Notes under the pieces: generated by a model
What the model saw: the letters and a program-made list of their open reading frames with translations, nothing else
Told to the model about the DNA's origin: nothing
Databases searched by the model: none
NCBI RefSeq assembly: GCF_002885955.2
Contig: NZ_POQS01000001.1
Coordinates: 984,212-1,022,864, forward strand
Direction of reading: 5' to 3'
Length of the DNA: 38,653 nucleotides
DNA from: Achromobacter pulmonis
Lineage (GTDB): Bacteria; Pseudomonadota; Gammaproteobacteria; Burkholderiales; Burkholderiaceae_B
Translations under genes and position numbers: made by a program
Part shown: in pieces, positions 21,569-30,813 of the stretch
Position numbering within the stretch: position 1 is the stretch's first letter
Layout: each line of letters starts with the position of its first letter

Positions 21569-23611
21569 GTGACCGAACCCAAGTTTCCGCGCCAGCCCCT
21601 GGGCGCCCGCCTGTTCAGCTTCGCCGTCGTCGCCGACACCCACGTGAACGAATCCGAGGACACCTGCGCCTCGCCGTTCGCCACCAACGCGCGCGCCAAC
21701 GCGCGGGCTCGCCACGTCTTCGCCGACATCGCGCGCCTGGACCCGGCGCCGGCCTTCGCCATCCACCTCGGCGACATCGTCCACCCGGTCCCCGGCCTGC
21801 CCTCCTTCGAGGAAGCCGCGCGCCGCTTCAAGGCCATCGCCAGCCAGATCGACATGCCGCTGCACCTGGTGCCCGGCAACCACGACGTGGGCGACAAGCG
21901 CATCGACTGGATGCCGGCCGACGTCGTCTGCGACGGCTATCTGGACAAGTACCGCGGGATCTTCGGCCCCGACTACTACGCCGTGGACCACGGCGGGGTC
22001 CGCTTCCTGTTCGTCAACGCGCTGCTGTTCAACTCCGGGCTGGACACCGACGCGGCCCAGCGCGAGTGGATCGACGGGCAACTGGCCGGCGCGCCCGGGC
22101 GCGTGTTCGTGTCGCTGCACTATCCGCCCTACCTGCACGATCCGGCCGAACGCGGCTCCTACGACAACATCGACGAGCCCGGCCGCGGCTGGCTGCTGTC
22201 GCGGCTGGGCAATCCCAAGGTGGAGGCGGTATTCGCGGGCCACGTTCACAATTTCTGGTACGACGTGATCGGCGGCGCGGAACTGTACATGCTGCCCTCC
22301 ACCGCTTTCCTGCGGCACGACTACTCCGAGTTCTACCGCGTGCCGCCGGCCGACGAGTTCGGCCGCGGCGACGTCGAGAAATTCGGCTACTTCGTCGTCG
22401 ACGTGCACGAGCGCGGCCACGTGGCCAAGCTGATCCGCACCCACGGCGCGATGCGCGGCGAAGCCGCCGGCGGCCGGCCTCCGGCGCGCCCCCTGCCCCC
22501 CGTGCATACCAAGACCGCCGTCAGCGACGGCGTCGCGGTCGAACTGCGCCACCCGTGGGCCGAGATTGTCGAGATTCCCTGCACCGGCGGCGTGCAGGAA
22601 TTCGGCCGCAAGCTGGCGCGCAACGACTACCCGCTCATGGCCATGTGGGAAATGGGGCTGCGCACGCTCAAGATCCCCACCCAGGACCTGCACGACGAAC
22701 AGACGCTGCGCCGCGCCCGCCTGATGGCCGACGTCGGGCATCGCTTCGTGCTGACTTCGCTGGGCGTGCCCGATACCGGCCTGCTGGACCGGGCGCGCGC
22801 CCACGGCGTGCCCATCGCGGCCATCGAGATCAACCTCAGCGCGCGGGCCTTGCAGGACGCGGGGCCCGCGCTCGCCCGGCTGCGCGGCCACACCGACGCG
22901 CGGCTCATCTACGGCAAGATCCGCACCGGCGAGGACGACGCGCATTTCGACGGCAAGCACTACAGCCATTTCGTCAACACCGGGCTGCGCGCCGCCGAAC
23001 TGGACGCCGCCGCGCCCCTGCTGCGGGCGCGGCTGGAACAGAAGCACATCGACGGCATCACCGTGCGGCTGGACTGGGGCGCCGATCTCATCGCCGCCCA
23101 TGCCGACCTGGCGCGGCGCGCGCAGGACTGGGGCATGTGCGTGAACGTGGGGGTGAAGCTGGCCGACCGCCTGGCGGCGGCCAACACCGACGACGCCGCG
23201 ATCGCCGCCCTGGTGGCCGAAGCCTTCCTGGCCTCGCGCACGGGCGACGCGGTGAGCTATGCCTTCGACACCTTCATGGACGTGGACCGCGGCTACTTCC
23301 CGCGCAATGGCCTGATCGACCGGCGCTACGATCCGCGGCCCGCGGCGCTGGCGCTGGCGGCGCTGAACGCCGTGTTCGACCGGCCCGGCCCGGCCTCGGT
23401 CGAACGGCTGGACGGCCCGGCGCACACGCGCCTGTGCCGCTTTCTTACGCACGGCCGCAGCTACGAACTGGCCTACGGCCCCGCCGCCGCGGTGCACGGC
23501 CATGCCGCGGGCGCTGGGCGCGTCATCGACCTGCTCTGCCCGCAGACGCCGGTGGACTCGGCCAGCCACGATCGGCCGGGCCATGCGCTGCTGCTGATCG
23601 AGCGCGGCTGA
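21569..23611 (+). CDS. Two-domain metallophosphoesterase with C-terminal barrel-like domain
   Basis: A 680-residue protein. Residues 15 to about 300 are a calcineurin-like metallophosphoesterase: VADTHVN (Asp23, His25), GDIVH (Asp69), GNHD (104-106), LHYPPY (His184) and GHVH (His225, His227), a complete di-metal site. Residues of about 320-640 alternate strands and helices in a manner suggesting a (beta/alpha)8 barrel, ending in DTFMDVDRGYFPRNGLIDRRYDP. I do not recognise that domain. No signal peptide is visible. The start is a GTG at 21569 with GGAG 10 nt upstream. It is divergent from an IclR gene and followed 31 bp later by a Bug solute-binding protein, suggesting uptake and hydrolysis of a phosphorylated organic compound; this is inference. 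Confidence 0.85.
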   Translation: MTEPKFPRQPLGARLFSFAVVADTHVNESEDTCASPFATNARANARARHVFADIARLDPAPAFAIHLGDIVHPVPGLPSFEEAARRFKAIASQIDMPLHLVPGNHDVGDKRIDWMPADVVCDGYLDKYRGIFGPDYYAVDHGGVRFLFVNALLFNSGLDTDAAQREWIDGQLAGAPGRVFVSLHYPPYLHDPAERGSYDNIDEPGRGWLLSRLGNPKVEAVFAGHVHNFWYDVIGGAELYMLPSTAFLRHDYSEFYRVPPADEFGRGDVEKFGYFVVDVHERGHVAKLIRTHGAMRGEAAGGRPPARPLPPVHTKTAVSDGVAVELRHPWAEIVEIPCTGGVQEFGRKLARNDYPLMAMWEMGLRTLKIPTQDLHDEQTLRRARLMADVGHRFVLTSLGVPDTGLLDRARAHGVPIAAIEINLSARALQDAGPALARLRGHTDARLIYGKIRTGEDDAHFDGKHYSHFVNTGLRAAELDAAAPLLRARLEQKHIDGITVRLDWGADLIAAHADLARRAQDWGMCVNVGVKLADRLAAANTDDAAIAALVAEAFLASRTGDAVSYAFDTFMDVDRGYFPRNGLIDRRYDPRPAALALAALNAVFDRPGPASVERLDGPAHTRLCRFLTHGRSYELAYGPAAAVHGHAAGAGRVIDLLCPQTPVDSASHDRPGHALLLIERG

Positions 23612-23642
23612 TCCCGAATCCCCTATCCCAAGGAGCCATCCC

Positions 23643-24608
23643 ATGCTTCGAATCGGAATGAAAATCGCGGCGGCGCTGGCCGCCGCCGGCCTCGCGCTGA
23701 CGGCCCGCGCCGAACCCTTTCCGGACCGGCCGGTGCGCCTGATCGTGGCCTACGCGCCCGGCGGCGCCACCGATGTGATCGCCCGCGTGCTGGGCGCGAA
23801 GCTGACGGCGCAATGGGGCCAGCAGGTCGTGGTCGAGAACCGCTCCGGCGCCAGCGGGATGATAGGCGCCGAGCAGGTGGTGGGCGCCAAGCCCGATGGC
23901 CATACCCTGCTGCTGGCCTACACGCCCGAGGTGTCCATTAACAAGCTCGTGTTCAAGCAGATGCGCTACGACCCCATGAAGGACCTGCAGCCCATCGCGC
24001 TGGTGGCCGATGCGCCGCTGATCCTGGTCAGCGGCCCCAAGCTGCCGGTGACCACCTATGCCGACATGAAGCGGCGCACGGCGCAGGGCTCGGCGGTATT
24101 CGGTTCGCCGGGCACGGGCGGGCAGCAGCATCTGGCCGGCGAGCTGCTGCGCGTGCGCTCGGGCATGAACCTGATGCACGTGCCCTATCGCGGCACGTCG
24201 CTGGCGGTGGCCGACCTGGTCGGCGGCCAGATCGACGTCTTCTTCGCCACCGCGCCGGCGATCATCAGCCACATCAAGGCCGGCACCCTGCATCCGCTGT
24301 TCGTGGCCGGCCCGCAGCGCCAGGCCGTGCTGCCGGACACGCCGACGGCGCGCGAGGTGGGGCTGGACGACTTCGACCTGTCCAACTGGTTCGGCCTGTT
24401 CGGCCCGGCCGGCATGCCGCCGGCGCTGGTCGCACGCATCTCGGCGGACGTGGCCCGCGCGCTGCAGGACGCCGACGTGCGCGCCAGGCTCGAAGGCCAG
24501 GGCCTGACGGTCGCGTACAAGCCGCCGCAGGAATTCAAGGCTTTCATCGCCGCCGAAATGAGCAAATACGCCGGCATCGTCAAGACGGCCGGGGTGACGC
24601 CGCAATAG
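23643..24608 (+). CDS. Bug/TctC-family periplasmic solute-binding protein
   Basis: A 321-residue exported protein: signal peptide MLRIGMKIAAALAAAGLAL ending at TARA, then AEPFPDRPVRLIVAYAPGGATDVIAR, the hallmark start of mature Bug receptors. Later blocks (VENRSGASGMIGAE, HVPYRGTSLAVADLVGGQIDVFF, GLFGPAGMP) are all typical. These proteins bind carboxylates or other small solutes in the periplasm for tripartite tricarboxylate transporters. No TctA/TctB membrane genes are in the window, so this is an orphan receptor, as is usual in Bordetella. AAGGAG lies about 8 nt before the ATG. It is probably co-transcribed with the metallophosphoesterase gene. Confidence 0.93.
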   Translation: MLRIGMKIAAALAAAGLALTARAEPFPDRPVRLIVAYAPGGATDVIARVLGAKLTAQWGQQVVVENRSGASGMIGAEQVVGAKPDGHTLLLAYTPEVSINKLVFKQMRYDPMKDLQPIALVADAPLILVSGPKLPVTTYADMKRRTAQGSAVFGSPGTGGQQHLAGELLRVRSGMNLMHVPYRGTSLAVADLVGGQIDVFFATAPAIISHIKAGTLHPLFVAGPQRQAVLPDTPTAREVGLDDFDLSNWFGLFGPAGMPPALVARISADVARALQDADVRARLEGQGLTVAYKPPQEFKAFIAAEMSKYAGIVKTAGVTPQ

Positions 24609-24719
24609 CGGGGACGATGCGCAAGGCGGTTCGACACCGCCGGCGGCGCTATGGCATCATCGGTGGACCAGGCGGCTGCCGGCCCAGCCCGCGGCCGCAG
24701 CAAACCCGGAGGTCCTCTC

Positions 24720-26636
24720 TTGTTCTCGTTCCTCAAGCGCACCGTCCTGGCCGCCAGCATCGTCGGCGCATCGCTGGGCGCCAGCGCCGCCCAGCCGCCG
24801 CGCGCCTATCCCCTGAAGGATTTCTTCCGTAACCCCGACCGCGGCTTCTTCCGCCTGGCCGACGACGGCAAGACCCTGGGCTTCATGCAGCCCACCAGCG
24901 TGGACGGCAGCCCGGCCCGCATGAACATCTACGTGCAGCCGCTGCAAGGCAGCAAGCCCGTGGGCGACCCGCGCCTGCTCACGCGCGAGACCGCGCGCGA
25001 CATCAGCAATTTCTTCTGGAAAGGCGCCGACGTGGTGCTCTACCAGAAGGACTTCGGCGGCGACGAGAATTTCCACGTGCTGGCGGTCAACGCCAAGACC
25101 GGCCAGATCACCGACCTGACTCCCTACGAAGGCGTGCGCGCCGGCATCGAGGACGACCTCGAGGACGACCCCGACCACGTCCTCATCAGCCACAACCAGC
25201 GCGACCCCGAAGTCTTCGACGTCTACCGCGTCAACGTCCATACCGGCGCGGCGGTGCTGGTGGCGCAGAACCCCGGCAACATCGTCGGCTGGCAGACCGA
25301 CCACGCCGGCAAGGTACGCGCCGCCGTCGCCAGCGACGGCCTGAACACCACCCTGCTCTACCGCGACGACGAAGCCGCCGAATTCCGCCCGCTGATCACC
25401 ACCGACTACCGCACCAGCGTCAGCCCGGCGTTCTTCACCTTCGACGACCGCAAGTTCTACGCCCTGTCCAACCGCGGCCGCGACAAGCTGGCGCTGGTCG
25501 TCATCGACCCGGCCAATCCCGACGCCGAAGAGGAAATCTACACGCCCGAGGACGTGGACCTGGACGCCGCGGCGTACTCGCGCAAGCGCCGCGTGCTGAC
25601 GCTGGCCGCCTACCAGACCGACAAGCCGCAATACCGCTTTTTCGACGCGCAGACCGAGGCGCTGTTCAAGGCGCTGTCGGCGCGGCTCGCGGGCTACGAT
25701 TTCGCCATCCAGGGCTACGACCGCGATGAAAACAAATTCATCGTCGCCGCCTACAACGACCGCACGCCCGGCTCGCGCTACATCTACGACGCCGCCGCCG
25801 ACACGCTGACCAAGCTGGCCGACATCAACCCGGCCATTCCCGAGGCGGACATGTCGCGCGTGCAGCCCATCAGCTACCAGACGCGCGACGGCCTGACCGT
25901 GCACGGCTATCTGACGCTGCCGGCCGGCCGCGCGCCGTCCGGCCTGCCTTGCATCGTCAATCCGCATGGCGGGCCGTGGGCCCGCGACGGCTGGGGCTAC
26001 AACCCGGAGGTGCAGTTCCTGGCCAACCGCGGCTTCTGCGTGCTGCAGATGAACTTCCGCGGCTCGACCGGCTATGGCCGCGCCTTCTGGGAAGCCGGCT
26101 TCGGGCAATGGGGCCTGAAGATGCAGGATGACATCACCGACGGCGTCCAGTGGCTGGTGCAGCAAGGCATCGCCGACCCCAAGCGCATCGGCATCTACGG
26201 CGCCAGCTACGGCGGCTACGCCACGCTGGCCGGCGTGGCCTTCACGCCCGAGCTCTACGCCGCGGCGGTCGACTACGTGGGCGTGTCCAACCTGTTCACG
26301 TTCATGCAGTCGATCCCGCCGTACTGGAAGCCCATGCTGGCCAAGATGCAGAACATGGTGGGCGACCCCGAACGCGACCGCGAACGCCTGGCCGCGACCT
26401 CGCCCGCGCTGCACGCGGACCGCATCGTCACGCCGTTGTTCGTGGCGCAGGGCGCCAAGGACCCGCGCGTGAACAAGGACGAGAGCGACCAGATGGTCAA
26501 GGCGCTGCGCGCGCGCGGCGTGGAGGTCGAATACATGGTCAAGGACAACGAAGGCCACGGCTTTCACAACGACGAGAACAAGTTCGAGTTCTACGAGGCC
26601 ATGGAACGCTTCCTGAAGGAACACCTCAAGCCGTAG
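24720..26636 (+). CDS. Exported S9-family prolyl oligopeptidase
   Basis: A 638-residue serine peptidase. An N-terminal beta-propeller (about residues 30-390) precedes an alpha/beta-hydrolase domain with Ser496 in [12 protein letters not shown], Asp581 in GAKDPRVN and His613 in NEGHGFHND. It should cleave short peptides, probably acyl-peptide or dipeptidyl substrates, in the periplasm. The start was moved to the TTG at 24720, which has a perfect GGAGG 7 nt upstream and gives a proper signal peptide ([19 protein letters not shown], cleavage after ASA). The ATG frame from 24651 would place 23 non-conserved residues before it. The gene converges with the diguanylate cyclase gene and overlaps its end by 11 bp. 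Confidence 0.9.
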   Translation: MFSFLKRTVLAASIVGASLGASAAQPPRAYPLKDFFRNPDRGFFRLADDGKTLGFMQPTSVDGSPARMNIYVQPLQGSKPVGDPRLLTRETARDISNFFWKGADVVLYQKDFGGDENFHVLAVNAKTGQITDLTPYEGVRAGIEDDLEDDPDHVLISHNQRDPEVFDVYRVNVHTGAAVLVAQNPGNIVGWQTDHAGKVRAAVASDGLNTTLLYRDDEAAEFRPLITTDYRTSVSPAFFTFDDRKFYALSNRGRDKLALVVIDPANPDAEEEIYTPEDVDLDAAAYSRKRRVLTLAAYQTDKPQYRFFDAQTEALFKALSARLAGYDFAIQGYDRDENKFIVAAYNDRTPGSRYIYDAAADTLTKLADINPAIPEADMSRVQPISYQTRDGLTVHGYLTLPAGRAPSGLPCIVNPHGGPWARDGWGYNPEVQFLANRGFCVLQMNFRGSTGYGRAFWEAGFGQWGLKMQDDITDGVQWLVQQGIADPKRIGIYGASYGGYATLAGVAFTPELYAAAVDYVGVSNLFTFMQSIPPYWKPMLAKMQNMVGDPERDRERLAATSPALHADRIVTPLFVAQGAKDPRVNKDESDQMVKALRARGVEVEYMVKDNEGHGFHNDENKFEFYEAMERFLKEHLKP

Positions 26637-27834
26637 ACCGCGCCTCGGCTGCCGCGCCGTCCGGGCGCGCGCGGCCCGCGGCCCGCCCGATCGAGGCCAA
26701 CTCCACGCGGTCGCGGCCCTGCTGCTTGGCGCGGTAGAGCGCCGCGTCGGCGCGCGCCAGGATGCCGTCGGCGGTATCGCCCGGCTGGTACAGGGCCAGG
26801 CCGCCGCTGGTGGTCATGGGCACCTCGGCGTCCGGCAGGGCCAGCGGCGCGTCGCGCACCGCGTCGCATACCCGCTGCGCCTGCACCAGCGCGTGCGCCG
26901 GATCGCAGTCATACATCAGCAGCGCGAATTCCTCGCCGCCCAGCCTGCCGAGACGGTCGCTGGCCCGCACCGCGCGCTGCACCACCTGCGCGTAATGGCG
27001 CAGCGCGCCGTCGCCGGCCGCATGCCCGTAGCGGTCGTTGATGGACTTGAAATGGTCGATGTCCAGCAACAGCACGGCCAGCTTGCCGCCAGCGCGATGG
27101 CAGCGGCGCAATTCGCGTTCGAGTTCGTCGAGGATGCTGCGCCGCGAGTGCGCCCGCGTCAGGCTGTCGAAGGTCAGCGCCGCCTGCATCTGCTCGGACA
27201 GGCTGGTCTGCACCAGCAGCAGCAGGGCCAGGAACAGCGCCGGCACCGTGACCGCTCCGCAGACGATGAAGAACAGCCCCCAGGCCGACGGTTCCAGCAA
27301 GGAATGGGGCGCCTCGCCGCCGATGGAATAGACCGCCAGGCGCAGGCCCTGCACGGCCGCCAGCCCGAACATCGCCAGCATCAGGTACGCCATCACGCCG
27401 CGGGTCTGCAGGCGCCGGCGCTGGCGGAAAATCACCCGCCCCGTGGCCAGCATGGCCACGCAGGTCATGGCCGAAAACAACAGGATGCGGGCGCGCAGCT
27501 CGCCGCCGGCAAACAGCAGCAGCGCAAACGCCAGGATGCACAGCGCGCCCAGCGCCGCCGTGGCCTGCGCCTGCGGCGGCAGCCCGAAGAACCGCCGTAC
27601 GCCGACATGGACCAGGCCGAGCGAACCGACCCAGGCGGTGTTCGAGACCATCACGGCCGGGCCCGGCGCCAGCAGGCCGGACGAGGCATACGCCAGCAGC
27701 GACACCACGGCCAGCGCATTGGCCGCGGTGAACGCGCGGATGCCGCCCAGGTCGCGCGCAGGGAACAGCACGAACAAGGGCAGCGCCAGCGCCGTGGCCA
27801 GTCCCCACATCAGAAAGAATAAGGAAATCGTCAT
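26626..27834 (-). CDS. Membrane-bound diguanylate cyclase (GGDEF)
   Basis: A 402-residue protein with about six or seven N-terminal membrane helices (residues 3-210) and a C-terminal GGDEF domain (about 220-385). The active site is GGEEF (299-303), and RASD (290-293) five residues before it fits the RxxD inhibitory I-site, so the enzyme should make c-di-GMP under product feedback. DIDHFKSINDRYGH is the metal- and substrate-binding block. The start ATG at 27834 has AGGAG directly before it and begins at the first helix; a GTG 12 codons earlier is an alternative. It diverges from the bps operon, whose synthase complex is c-di-GMP-activated in E. coli. Confidence 0.9.
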   Translation of the reverse strand: MTISLFFLMWGLATALALPLFVLFPARDLGGIRAFTAANALAVVSLLAYASSGLLAPGPAVMVSNTAWVGSLGLVHVGVRRFFGLPPQAQATAALGALCILAFALLLFAGGELRARILLFSAMTCVAMLATGRVIFRQRRRLQTRGVMAYLMLAMFGLAAVQGLRLAVYSIGGEAPHSLLEPSAWGLFFIVCGAVTVPALFLALLLLVQTSLSEQMQAALTFDSLTRAHSRRSILDELERELRRCHRAGGKLAVLLLDIDHFKSINDRYGHAAGDGALRHYAQVVQRAVRASDRLGRLGGEEFALLMYDCDPAHALVQAQRVCDAVRDAPLALPDAEVPMTTSGGLALYQPGDTADGILARADAALYRAKQQGRDRVELASIGRAAGRARPDGAAAEARSTA

Positions 27835-28301
27835 GGCTCCTGCCGCGCGCCCTCGTTGGGATTGCCGCACTGCGCACCGCTCGCGCCGCGTTACACCCTA
27901 GCATTTTTGACGTCTTTTGTTACAGTCAGGACGAGCCGGCACGCTATCCTCGTCGGCACTCGCCCCGGCCCGAGCGACGAAGAATACGCCAGCGCCGGCC
28001 CCTGTGCGCGCCTCCTTTGCACTACTTGACAGTTGAAATATCCAAAACGTCCTACAGTGCATCCCGTTGACGGCACCGCAGAGTGCCGCAACCACGTCCA
28101 TCGGACGTGGCGCGTACTAGCCATGCACTTCGATAGCGCGAGTGCGAAGGTCCCCGCAGCGGGCGCCGCGCAACTGAACCCATGTTCCCCACCTCCATCG
28201 CCGGCGCTGCGCGCCCGCGCGGCGTCCGGCTGTCCGGCCGGCGCGCGCCTGCCCGGCGGAGGCGGCGAACGTCCCGAGTCGCAACTGCGGAAGTACTACA
28301 G
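27835..28301. promoter_or_regulatory. 467-bp divergent control region with hairpin-rich bps leader
   Basis: No gene lies here. TTGACA at 28026-28031 is a perfect -35 hexamer pointing to bpsA, but no good -10 lies 16-18 bp on; TACAGT (28053-28058) is 21 bp away. The stretch 28033-28045 (TTG-N7-CAA) is a weak inverted element overlapping this promoter. Downstream come three stem-loops: CGGCAC/GTGCCG (28071-28088), the perfect 8-bp CCACGTCC/GGACGTGG (28092-28110), and GCACTTCG/CGAGTGC with one bulged T (28125-28145). An in-frame ATG at 28182 extends the bpsA frame, but its 40 codons are arginine-rich and precede the signal peptide, so I treat this as leader. Confidence 0.5.
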
Positions 28302-30803
28302 ATGCCATGCAAAGGAAAACCTGCGGGAAAAGCCGCCAACCGGTCGCTATCGCGCCTTGACGCCGCGGCGGGCCTGCGCCTGCTGGCCGCCTGTGCGGTC
28401 CTGGCGCCGGCCTTGGCGCTGGCCGCCCCCGCCGAGGATTACGACGGTCTGATCGCCCGGGCCCGCGCCGGCGACTACGAGCCCGCGCTGGAGATGCTGC
28501 GCCGGCAAGGCGCCGCCGCCGGGCCACGCGCCATCTACGACCACATCGTCATCGCCGGCTGGGCCGGCCGGCCCGCCGAGGCGGCGGCCGCCTTCGAGAC
28601 GCTGCCGGCCGGCGCCAATCCGCCGGCCGACGTGCAGCTGGCCGCCGCGCGCGCCTACCGCGACCTGCAGCGCTGGCCCGAGGCGCTGGCCGCCTACCGC
28701 GCGGGGCTGCGCCGCCATCCGCGGCACACGGCTTTCCAGGCCGGCGAAATCATGACGCTGGCCGACGCCGGCCAGACGCAGGCCGCGCTCCAGGCCGGCG
28801 AGCGCTGGGTGGCGCGCCAGCCGCGCGACGTCGACGCGCGCCTGGCGCTGGGCTACGTCCACGTCCGCCAGGGGCGCCCTTTCGAGGCGCTCTACCAGGC
28901 CGACCGCGCCCTGGCCCTCGCTCCCGACACGCCCTACGTGCAGCGCGAATACATACAGGCGCTGTCCCGCGCCCGTATGTCGGGCGCGGCGCTGGCGCGC
29001 GCGTCCGAGCATCCCGGCCTGTTCGACGCCGCCCAGATGCGGCGCTTCGAGGCCGACGCCGTGGCCCAGCAGGTGCGCCTGGCCTCCATGCCGGCGCGCA
29101 ACGAAGCCGAACGCTACGTCGTCGCCGACCGCGCCCTGGCCCGCTACGACGAGCTGATCCCGGCCTGGCAGGCGCTGGGCGAGGCCGCGCGCGACGACGT
29201 GCTGCGCGCCCGCATCGACCGCCTGCACGCGCTGCATGCGCGCGCGCGCATGGCCGACCTGGTGCGCGAATACGAGGCGCTGCGCGCCGAAGGCGCGCAG
29301 GTGCCGCGCTACGCGCTGAACGACGTGGCCTCGGCCTACCTGTACCTGCGCCAGCCGGAAAAGGCGCGCGACATCTACCGCCAGGTCGCCGCCGACGACG
29401 CGGCCCGCAACGACGATCCCGAGGACCGCCTGAACACCGAGACCGGCCTGTACTACTCCCTGGCCGAGGCCGAGCAATTCGACCAGGCCTCGCAAAGCCT
29501 GGCCGCCAACCGCCAGGACTATCCGGACTGGGTCTACCTCAAGGGCCAGCCCAGCCGCCTGCCCAACGACCTGCGCCTGGAGCGCATGCAGACCGAGGCC
29601 GCCGCCAGCCTGCAGGCCGACGACACCCCGGCCGCCCAGCGCAGCCTGGAACACATGGTGCGCGAGGCGCCCAACAACTCCGGCCTGCAGGCCCAGCTTG
29701 CCGGCGTCTACCGCGCCCGCTCGCAGCCGCGCGCCTCGGAACGCACGTTGAAAATGGCCGAGACGCTGTCGCCGCGCAGCCTGAGCGTGGAGAACGGCCA
29801 GGGATTCACCGCGCTCGACCTGCAGGAATGGCGCCAGGCCGAGGCGCTCAGCCAGGACACGCTGGCGCGCGCGCCCGAGGACCTGGTGTCGCGCCGGCTG
29901 GCCCGCCAGTGGCAGGTGCACAACATGGCCGAGCTGCGCATCGCCGGCTACCGCGGCCTGGCTTCGGACAGCCCGGTCTCGGGCAGCGGCGACTTCGGCA
30001 TCGACGCGGTGGTGTACTCCAAGCCGCTGGACTACAACTGGCGCGCGTTCGGCGGCGGCGGCTACGCGGCCGGCGACTTCGAGGAAGGCCGCGGCACCTA
30101 CCGCTGGGTGCGCGCCGGCGTCGAATGGCGCGGCCGCGACCTCACCGTCGAGGGCGAAGTCTCCACCCACGACTACGGCGACGGCGTCAAGCCCGGCCTG
30201 CGCCTGAGCGCCGCCTACGACCTGGACGATCGCTGGCAGGTCGGCGGCTCGGCCGAGCTGATCTCGCGCGAGACGCCGCTGCGCGCGCTGGCCAGCGGCA
30301 TCTCGTCGAACAGCCTGTCCGCTTTCGTGCGCTGGCGCGCCGACGAGCGCCGCGAATGGACCCTGGCGCTGTCGCCCTCGCACTTCAGCGACGGCAACAA
30401 CCGCTGGTCGCTCGGCCTGATCGGACGCGAACGCGTCTACACCGCCCCGCACCTGAAGGCCGACCTGGAATTCGACATTTCCACCCAGCACAACAGCGGC
30501 GGCAGCGACGTGCCCTATTTCAACCCGCGCTCGGACCTGACGCTGGTGCCCGGCCTGCGGCTGACGCACACGCTGTACCGGCGCTACGAAACCGCGTGGG
30601 AACAGATCGGCACCGTCGGCGCCGGCGCCTACACGCAGCAGGGCTACGGCACCGGCGGCGTGTTCGCCCTGGGCTACGGCCAGCGCTACCGCGCCAACGA
30701 CGTGCTGGACATGGGCGCCATGATCACCGGCATCAGCCGCCCGTACGACGGCGACCGCGAGCGCGAACTGCGCATCGTGTTCGACCTCGCCTACCGCTTC
30801 TGA
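28302..30803 (+). CDS. bpsA: Outer-membrane TPR-porin for poly-N-acetylglucosamine export
   Basis: An 833-residue PgaA homologue (E. coli PgaA is about 807). A signal peptide spans residues 1 to about 43, ending in ALALAAPAEDYDG. A long TPR superhelix follows (about 45-530), with repeats such as RWPEALAAYRAGLRRHP and QPEKARDIYRQV. A C-terminal beta-barrel (about 550-833) ends in the strand RIVFDLAYRF with terminal phenylalanine, the outer-membrane insertion signature. The TPR part binds deacetylated PNAG and BpsB, and the barrel exports the polymer. The ATG at 28302 was preferred over the in-frame ATG at 28182 because it places the signal peptide properly. First gene of the bpsABCD operon; bpsB begins 10 bp after its stop. 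Confidence 0.95.
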   Translation: MPCKGKPAGKAANRSLSRLDAAAGLRLLAACAVLAPALALAAPAEDYDGLIARARAGDYEPALEMLRRQGAAAGPRAIYDHIVIAGWAGRPAEAAAAFETLPAGANPPADVQLAAARAYRDLQRWPEALAAYRAGLRRHPRHTAFQAGEIMTLADAGQTQAALQAGERWVARQPRDVDARLALGYVHVRQGRPFEALYQADRALALAPDTPYVQREYIQALSRARMSGAALARASEHPGLFDAAQMRRFEADAVAQQVRLASMPARNEAERYVVADRALARYDELIPAWQALGEAARDDVLRARIDRLHALHARARMADLVREYEALRAEGAQVPRYALNDVASAYLYLRQPEKARDIYRQVAADDAARNDDPEDRLNTETGLYYSLAEAEQFDQASQSLAANRQDYPDWVYLKGQPSRLPNDLRLERMQTEAAASLQADDTPAAQRSLEHMVREAPNNSGLQAQLAGVYRARSQPRASERTLKMAETLSPRSLSVENGQGFTALDLQEWRQAEALSQDTLARAPEDLVSRRLARQWQVHNMAELRIAGYRGLASDSPVSGSGDFGIDAVVYSKPLDYNWRAFGGGGYAAGDFEEGRGTYRWVRAGVEWRGRDLTVEGEVSTHDYGDGVKPGLRLSAAYDLDDRWQVGGSAELISRETPLRALASGISSNSLSAFVRWRADERREWTLALSPSHFSDGNNRWSLGLIGRERVYTAPHLKADLEFDISTQHNSGGSDVPYFNPRSDLTLVPGLRLTHTLYRRYETAWEQIGTVGAGAYTQQGYGTGGVFALGYGQRYRANDVLDMGAMITGISRPYDGDRERELRIVFDLAYRF

Positions 30804-30813
30804 GACCGCCGCC

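Noticed and set aside
28026..28058. Full sigma-70 promoter for bpsA
   Set aside because: The -35 is perfect, but the only -10-like hexamer is 21 bp away, outside normal spacing. It is listed only as part of the control region.
28182..28301. In-frame N-terminal extension of bpsA from an upstream ATG
   Set aside because: It would put 40 arginine-rich residues before the export signal and has no ribosome-binding site. It is treated as untranslated leader.
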